From an uncultured Bacteroidales bacterium (lineage in GTDB: Bacteria > Bacteroidota > Bacteroidia > Bacteroidales > Bacteroidaceae), in NCBI GenBank assembly GCA_902801475.1, contig CADCIO010000029.1:1-38786 (forward strand): DNA of 38,786 bases. The letters run 5' to 3'. This document shows positions 34,677-38,786 of this stretch, piece after piece. The first letter of the stretch is position 1, and every line of letters begins with the position of its first letter. The notes beneath the pieces were generated by a model. The model ran no database searches. It was not told the origin of the DNA and worked only from the letters and a program-made list of their open reading frames with translations. The position numbers and the translations under genes are program-made.

Positions 34677-35816
34677 ATGAATTTATTTGACGTATATCCA
34701 CTTTTTGACATCGCCATCGACAAAGGCAAGGGTTGCCACGTGTGGGACGAGAAAGGTCAGGAGTATCTGGACCTTTACGGCGGTCATGCTGTGATCAGCA
34801 TCGGACACTGCCACCCTCACTATGTCGAGGCAATGACCCAACAGCTCAACAAGTTGGGCTTTTATAGCAATTCCGTGCAGAACCCACTTCAGAAGGAGTT
34901 GGCAACACGTCTTGGCAAGGCTTCAGGTTATGAGGATTATCAACTGTTCCTCATCAACTCAGGTGCTGAGGCCAATGAGAATGCCCTGAAATTGGCATCT
35001 TTCTATAATGGAAGAACTCGTGTACTGTCGATAGAGAAGGCCTTTCACGGACGTACCTCCTTGGCGGTCGAGGCAACCAACAACCCCAAGATTATTGCCC
35101 CCATCAACGACAACGGGCATGTAACTTTCCTGCCCATCAACGACATCCAGCCTTGGAAGAAAGAGCTTGAAAAGGGTGACGTTTGTGCTGTCATCATTGA
35201 GTGCATTCAAGGTGTAGGTGGCATCCGGATGGTGACCAAAGAGTTTATGCAGGAACTGCGTACCCTCTGTGACCAACACAACACTGTGCTCATCTGTGAC
35301 GAGATCCAGTGCGGTTACGGACGTAGCGGTAAGTTCTTCGCCCATCAGCACCTCAATGTCAAACCCGACATCATCACAGTGGCGAAGGGCATCTGCAATG
35401 GCTTCCCTATGGGTGGTGTACTGATCTCACCCAAGTTTACGCCTATCTATGGTCAGTTGGGCACCACATTCGGAGGTAACCACCTCGGATGTGCTGGCGC
35501 TATTGCCGTGCTCGACGTAATTGAGCAAGAGCATTTGGTGGAGAACGCAGCCAAGGTGGGCAAGTTCCTCATCGACACACTCAAAGCAGAACAGGCAGCG
35601 GGCAACCTGCCACACGTGGTAGATGTGCGTGGCGAAGGTCTGATGATTGGCATTGAACTCGACATCCCCTACAAGGAGCCACGTACTCGCCTCATCAAGG
35701 AAGAGCACTGCTTCACAGGCTGCTCAGGCACCAACGTCATTCGTCTCCTGCCACCACTTTGCCTCTCGATGGACGAAGCCCAGCTGTTCATAGAGAAATT
35801 CAAGAAGGTGTTATAA
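34677..35816 (+). CDS. argD: N-acylornithine aminotransferase
   Basis: ArgD is a PLP-dependent class III aminotransferase that makes N-acylornithine. The 379-residue protein shows LFLINSGAEANENALKLA (phosphate-binding region), AFHGRTSLAVEAT, the Asp208 motif CDEIQCGYGRSG and the Schiff-base Lys237 in ITVAKGICNGFPMGG. TTFGGNHLGCAGAIAVLDV follows. It is the last gene of the arg run; the carbamoyltransferase, kinase and argH are not in the window. A strong hairpin follows. Confidence 0.95.
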   Translation: MNLFDVYPLFDIAIDKGKGCHVWDEKGQEYLDLYGGHAVISIGHCHPHYVEAMTQQLNKLGFYSNSVQNPLQKELATRLGKASGYEDYQLFLINSGAEANENALKLASFYNGRTRVLSIEKAFHGRTSLAVEATNNPKIIAPINDNGHVTFLPINDIQPWKKELEKGDVCAVIIECIQGVGGIRMVTKEFMQELRTLCDQHNTVLICDEIQCGYGRSGKFFAHQHLNVKPDIITVAKGICNGFPMGGVLISPKFTPIYGQLGTTFGGNHLGCAGAIAVLDVIEQEHLVENAAKVGKFLIDTLKAEQAAGNLPHVVDVRGEGLMIGIELDIPYKEPRTRLIKEEHCFTGCSGTNVIRLLPPLCLSMDEAQLFIEKFKKVL

Positions 35817-35842
35817 CATCATATACTCAGTGATAATACAAT

Positions 35843-35880
35843 ATAGCAAGGGAGCACCCCATTGGATGCTCCCTTGCTAT
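35843..35880. terminator. Bidirectional hairpin after argD
   Basis: ATAGCAAGGGAGCA and TGCTCCCTTGCTAT form a perfect 14-bp stem around a 10-nt loop. There is no strong T-run on either side. It lies between convergent genes (argD ends 35816, DUF3667 gene ends 35901) and probably ends both transcripts. Confidence 0.8.
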
Positions 35881-35900
35881 TGCGTTCATCCTATTCCCGT

Positions 35901-36698
35901 TTATCGGATGCAGTCGTAGATGACTTCGATGCCAACGATGATGATGAAGACGGTGAAGATAGAGAAGAAAAGACTTAGAGCTGTACGCCAGAGAGTTCCC
36001 CATAGGCGGAAGCCGAAGATGCGGTGGTAGATGAAGTATATATAAACGAGGATGAGAAGACCAACCCACTGATCCATGAAATCACCGAGTGCGTCGAGCA
36101 GAAGCATGAGGGAACTCATAAATGCTTGGAGGAAGAAGCCTTCGGGCAAGGTGTGATGACGGTGACGGGGCGAGTTGCGGAAAAAGAGCCAAGTGGGGAA
36201 GATGAGGAAGACTCCCTGGATAAGGTAAGACCAACCTTGGTTCTGCTCAGCCCATTGGTTATAGAGCGCGAGGAGGGAGTTGACGTCCGCTTCGGAAATG
36301 CTGGTGGCACCGTTAGGAGGGATGCCTAAGAGATTGCGGATGATGTCGATGCCAACCGCCACCATCAACAGCATCTTGACAGGCGGATAACTGGTCTGAC
36401 GCTTGCCTGAGAGATAGTCATCGATAAGATGCCCGGGACGCAGAAGAAGTTGCCAAAGCGTGGTGAGGAGGGAGCGAGACTCGAGATTCCACATCTCCAT
36501 CACGCCGTATCGGATGGTATTCCATCCCACCCGTCCGCTTCCTGCCGCCTGACCGCAGCGGGGACAGAAGTTGTCGTTGAACGTAGTACCGCAGTTGGCG
36601 CAGTGCTGTGTGCCTTGGCTATGGTTCTTGTAGTGGAATGGACGTTCCTGCCAAGCGCGGAATCGCCGCCAAAGTGTCTTTGGATGTATGAGTTTCAT
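35901..36698 (-). CDS. DUF3667 zinc-ribbon membrane protein
   Basis: The 265-residue protein has an N-terminal zinc ribbon with Cys33, Cys36, Cys45 and Cys48 (CANCG..CPRCGQ), then the DUF3667 stretch LLLRPGHLIDDYLSGKR and PPVKMLLMVAV. Several membrane spans follow (FLIFPTWLFF, LMLLLDALGDF, LLILVYIYFIYH, FSIFTVFIIIVG). The family is common in Bacteroidota and has no established function. It begins 5 bp after the GH95 gene ends, so the two are co-transcribed, although no functional link is evident. Confidence 0.9.
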   Translation of the reverse strand: MKLIHPKTLWRRFRAWQERPFHYKNHSQGTQHCANCGTTFNDNFCPRCGQAAGSGRVGWNTIRYGVMEMWNLESRSLLTTLWQLLLRPGHLIDDYLSGKRQTSYPPVKMLLMVAVGIDIIRNLLGIPPNGATSISEADVNSLLALYNQWAEQNQGWSYLIQGVFLIFPTWLFFRNSPRHRHHTLPEGFFLQAFMSSLMLLLDALGDFMDQWVGLLILVYIYFIYHRIFGFRLWGTLWRTALSLFFSIFTVFIIIVGIEVIYDCIR

Positions 36699-36703
36699 GG
36701 AGA

Positions 36704-38785
36704 TTATGGTTTCAGTTTGTTTATTCCTTTCTTCAGTTTGACGACACGCTGCTGACCGTTCACACGAAGCGCCACCTTGCAGGCCTTCTGGGCGGTGAGG
36801 GTGAGGTTCGTGACACGGCTATTCTGCCAGGACATCTCGACAGTGATGCCACCACGAGCACGGATGCCAGAGACAGCACCGTCCTTCCACTGCTCGGGCA
36901 AGGCGGGCAGCAGTTCAATGGTGATTTGCGGTTGCGCGGTAAGAGAGTTTGCGTTAATGTTATGGTTAAGATTATACTCGCTCTGCAGGAGCATCTCCAC
37001 AACTCCAGCACAACCTCCGAAATTGCCGTCAATCTGGAAAGGCGAATGGGCATCGAGCAAGTTGGGATAAGTGCCTCCACCACGACGAGCATCAGGTCCA
37101 TGGTATCCGTCAGGACTCACGTAGGAGAGCAGTTTGCGGTAGATATGGTAGGCGTTCTTGGCATCGTGCAGACGTGCATAGAGATTGACGCGCCAGCCTG
37201 TGCTCCAGCCTGTGGTTTGGTCACCTTTGAGTTCTAGGGTCTTGGAAGCAGCACGATGAATGTCCTCTTTCGAGTTCACACCATCATCGATGTTGTGTCC
37301 GGGATAGATGCCGAACAGGTGGCTCTGATGCCGATGATGGGGGTCTTCATCCTCCCAATCGTGGAACCACTCTTGCAGGTTTCCCTTCTTGCCAATCTTG
37401 TAAGGGTGCAGACGTGAAAGGGCTTCGTCGGCCTGGACAATAAAATCCGGATCCAGTTTTAAGATGAGAGCTGCATTACGAGCATCAGTCAAACACTCGC
37501 GAATCATAGCGATGTCGGCAAACCCTCCGTAGCAAGTTCGACCGTGATAACCGTCAGGAGTGACAAACGAATTCTCGGGCGAGGTAGCAGGAGCAGTGAC
37601 CAGCCCATGCGCTGGGCGATTTCCATTTCCATAAGTGGCTGGCTGCAGGTCGTCAGCATTAACTAGCCATCCGAGACAGAACTCTGCCGCTCCTTTCAAG
37701 ACTGGATAATATTCGCGCAGGAAATCCTTGTCGAGCGAGAAGGAGTAGTGTTCCCAAATGTGGGTACTGACCCACGCGCCACCCATATTCCAGTTGGCCC
37801 ACATGGGGTCACCCGTATGGAGGCCGACAGGACAGGTCATCGCCCAGATGTCGGTGTTATGGGCAAGGCACCAACCTTTATCTACCCCGTAGTAAGCTTT
37901 GGCGGTCAGTTCGCCGGAGCCTTGCAATTCCTTCATGAAAGTCAGGAACGACAGGTGCATCTCAGGCATAGCTGCCGTTTCTGCTGCCCAATAGTTCTCC
38001 TCCACATTGATGTTGCTGGTATAGTTACACGACCAAGGCGGCAGGATGCTCTCGTTCCAAAGCCCTTGCAAATTGGCTGGCACATTCGGCGTGCGCGAAC
38101 AGGAAATGAGGAGGTAACGTCCATATTGGAAATAGAGAGCCTCTAATGCTGGGTTGAAGATGGATTCGTTTACATATTCCCTCAACACCTCATTGGTAGG
38201 GCGGTCGTCTTCTTTCGCCGTTCCCAAAGAGAGTTTCACACGGTCGTAGATGCTCTTGTAGTCGTTCATATGACGGTTCAACAGCGTATTGTATGGAACA
38301 CCCGAGAGCCGTTTCAGCCGAGCGTCAGCCATCTGCCGATAAGGTTTTCCTTGTTTGACAGGGTCTTTATCGTAGCCGTTGAAGGACGTGGCACTGACCA
38401 CATAAAGAGTCACCTCACGGCTACCGTCCACCACCACACAGTCACCTTCAGTCCTCACGCTCGAAGCCTCCACCTGCACCTTCGTACGGAAATGGACACC
38501 TCGATTGGGGTCGTAGGCAAACTTCTCCTTGGCATCATAATAACTGGGCAGAGAGGCATATCCAGCGTAGCCATCGTTCACAAGGAAATGGCCATCAATT
38601 GCACTCACTTGACCACGCAGCTGGCAACTGAGAGAAATCCTCGCATGGATGCCTTTGGGGTTGTCAGTCGTGATGCGAATGACCATTCCCGAGTCGGGAT
38701 GGGTGGCGAAATATTCAGTGACATATTGATACGCCCCCCGATGATAGACCGTATGCGCCGTCGCATTGCCAATGTCGAGCCAACG
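36704..38785 (-). CDS. GH95 glycoside hydrolase (alpha-L-fucosidase type), 5' end off-window
   Basis: The frame is open to the window edge; about 693 residues are present out of roughly 780 expected. RWLDIGNATAH and YHRGAYQYVTEYFATHPD belong to the N-terminal beta domain. The (alpha/alpha)6 barrel shows SNINVEENYWAAE (the Asn-x-Asn of the GH95 catalytic site), LQEWFHDWEDEDPHHRHQSH (the acidic catalytic region) and SPFQIDGNFGG. GH95 members cleave alpha-1,2-fucose, and some act on alpha-L-galactose; the substrate here cannot be fixed. The Met at 38686 is internal, not the start. No susC/susD genes are in view. The signal peptide would be outside the window. Confidence 0.94.
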   Translation of the reverse strand, partial: RWLDIGNATAHTVYHRGAYQYVTEYFATHPDSGMVIRITTDNPKGIHARISLSCQLRGQVSAIDGHFLVNDGYAGYASLPSYYDAKEKFAYDPNRGVHFRTKVQVEASSVRTEGDCVVVDGSREVTLYVVSATSFNGYDKDPVKQGKPYRQMADARLKRLSGVPYNTLLNRHMNDYKSIYDRVKLSLGTAKEDDRPTNEVLREYVNESIFNPALEALYFQYGRYLLISCSRTPNVPANLQGLWNESILPPWSCNYTSNINVEENYWAAETAAMPEMHLSFLTFMKELQGSGELTAKAYYGVDKGWCLAHNTDIWAMTCPVGLHTGDPMWANWNMGGAWVSTHIWEHYSFSLDKDFLREYYPVLKGAAEFCLGWLVNADDLQPATYGNGNRPAHGLVTAPATSPENSFVTPDGYHGRTCYGGFADIAMIRECLTDARNAALILKLDPDFIVQADEALSRLHPYKIGKKGNLQEWFHDWEDEDPHHRHQSHLFGIYPGHNIDDGVNSKEDIHRAASKTLELKGDQTTGWSTGWRVNLYARLHDAKNAYHIYRKLLSYVSPDGYHGPDARRGGGTYPNLLDAHSPFQIDGNFGGCAGVVEMLLQSEYNLNHNINANSLTAQPQITIELLPALPEQWKDGAVSGIRARGGITVEMSWQNSRVTNLTLTAQKACKVALRVNGQQRVVKLKKGINKLKP

Positions 38786-38786
38786 C

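Overview
The window reads as chromosome of a member of the Bacteroidales, most likely a Prevotella-like Prevotellaceae. Evidence seen in the sequence: several upstream regions carry the Bacteroidota promoter form (TTTG about 19-20 bp before TAnnTTTG), Shine-Dalgarno sites are mostly absent, and the gene set is typical of the phylum (PorT of the type IX secretion system, a 1,024-residue outer-membrane beta-barrel protein, DUF3667, a GH95 fucosidase-type enzyme, an argR-linked arginine cluster). The genus is an inference.

Layout. 1-12,493: the translation/transcription core, tuf (5' end off-window), tRNA-Trp(CCA), secE, nusG, rplK, rplA, rplJ, rplL, rpoB, rpoC, all on +. Two hairpins sit between rplL and rpoB and an intrinsic terminator follows rpoC. 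12,574-17,876: an unrecognised membrane-anchored repeat protein converging, with overlapping stop codons, on the outer-membrane beta-barrel protein. 18,070-22,334: a + strand run of a lipoprotein M48 metallopeptidase, a PheC-like (cyclohexadienyl dehydratase/solute-binding fold) lipoprotein, a DUF819 membrane protein with an apparently foreign DUF3089-like tail, a TIGR04076 small protein and a methyltransferase. 22,390-24,994: a - strand operon of a frameshifted gene, a YqiA-like hydrolase, a Y-family DNA polymerase and a small YolD-like protein. 25,000-26,100: an AT-rich scar holding an IS4-type transposase remnant and a probable recombinase remnant, abutting the 3' end of tRNA-Leu(CAA). 26,265-30,968: proC (-), then divergently porT, a family 2 glycosyltransferase, radC, a MIP18/DUF59 protein and lpxH. 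31,073-35,816: argR, a GNAT acyltransferase, argG, argC, argD. 35,901-38,786: DUF3667 protein and a GH95 glycoside hydrolase on -, the latter running off the window.

How the parts work together. The first block supplies elongation factor, secretion and antitermination subunits, the ribosomal stalk and core RNA polymerase, with an attenuator-like hairpin placed to reduce rpoBC relative to rplJL. The arginine block has its own repressor, preceded by a striking inverted repeat overlapping the promoter, and a GNAT in the position expected for the first, acylating step of arginine synthesis. The middle blocks are accessory: envelope proteins, a possible periplasmic or surface aromatic-acid dehydratase, and an error-prone polymerase operon. 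I found no CRISPR array, no rRNA and no complete mobile element. The best candidates for something new are the PheC-like lipoprotein with its DUF819 neighbour, the DUF819-DUF3089 fusion, the GNAT with a CxxC/CxC cluster, and the palindromic mini-element between argR and the GNAT.
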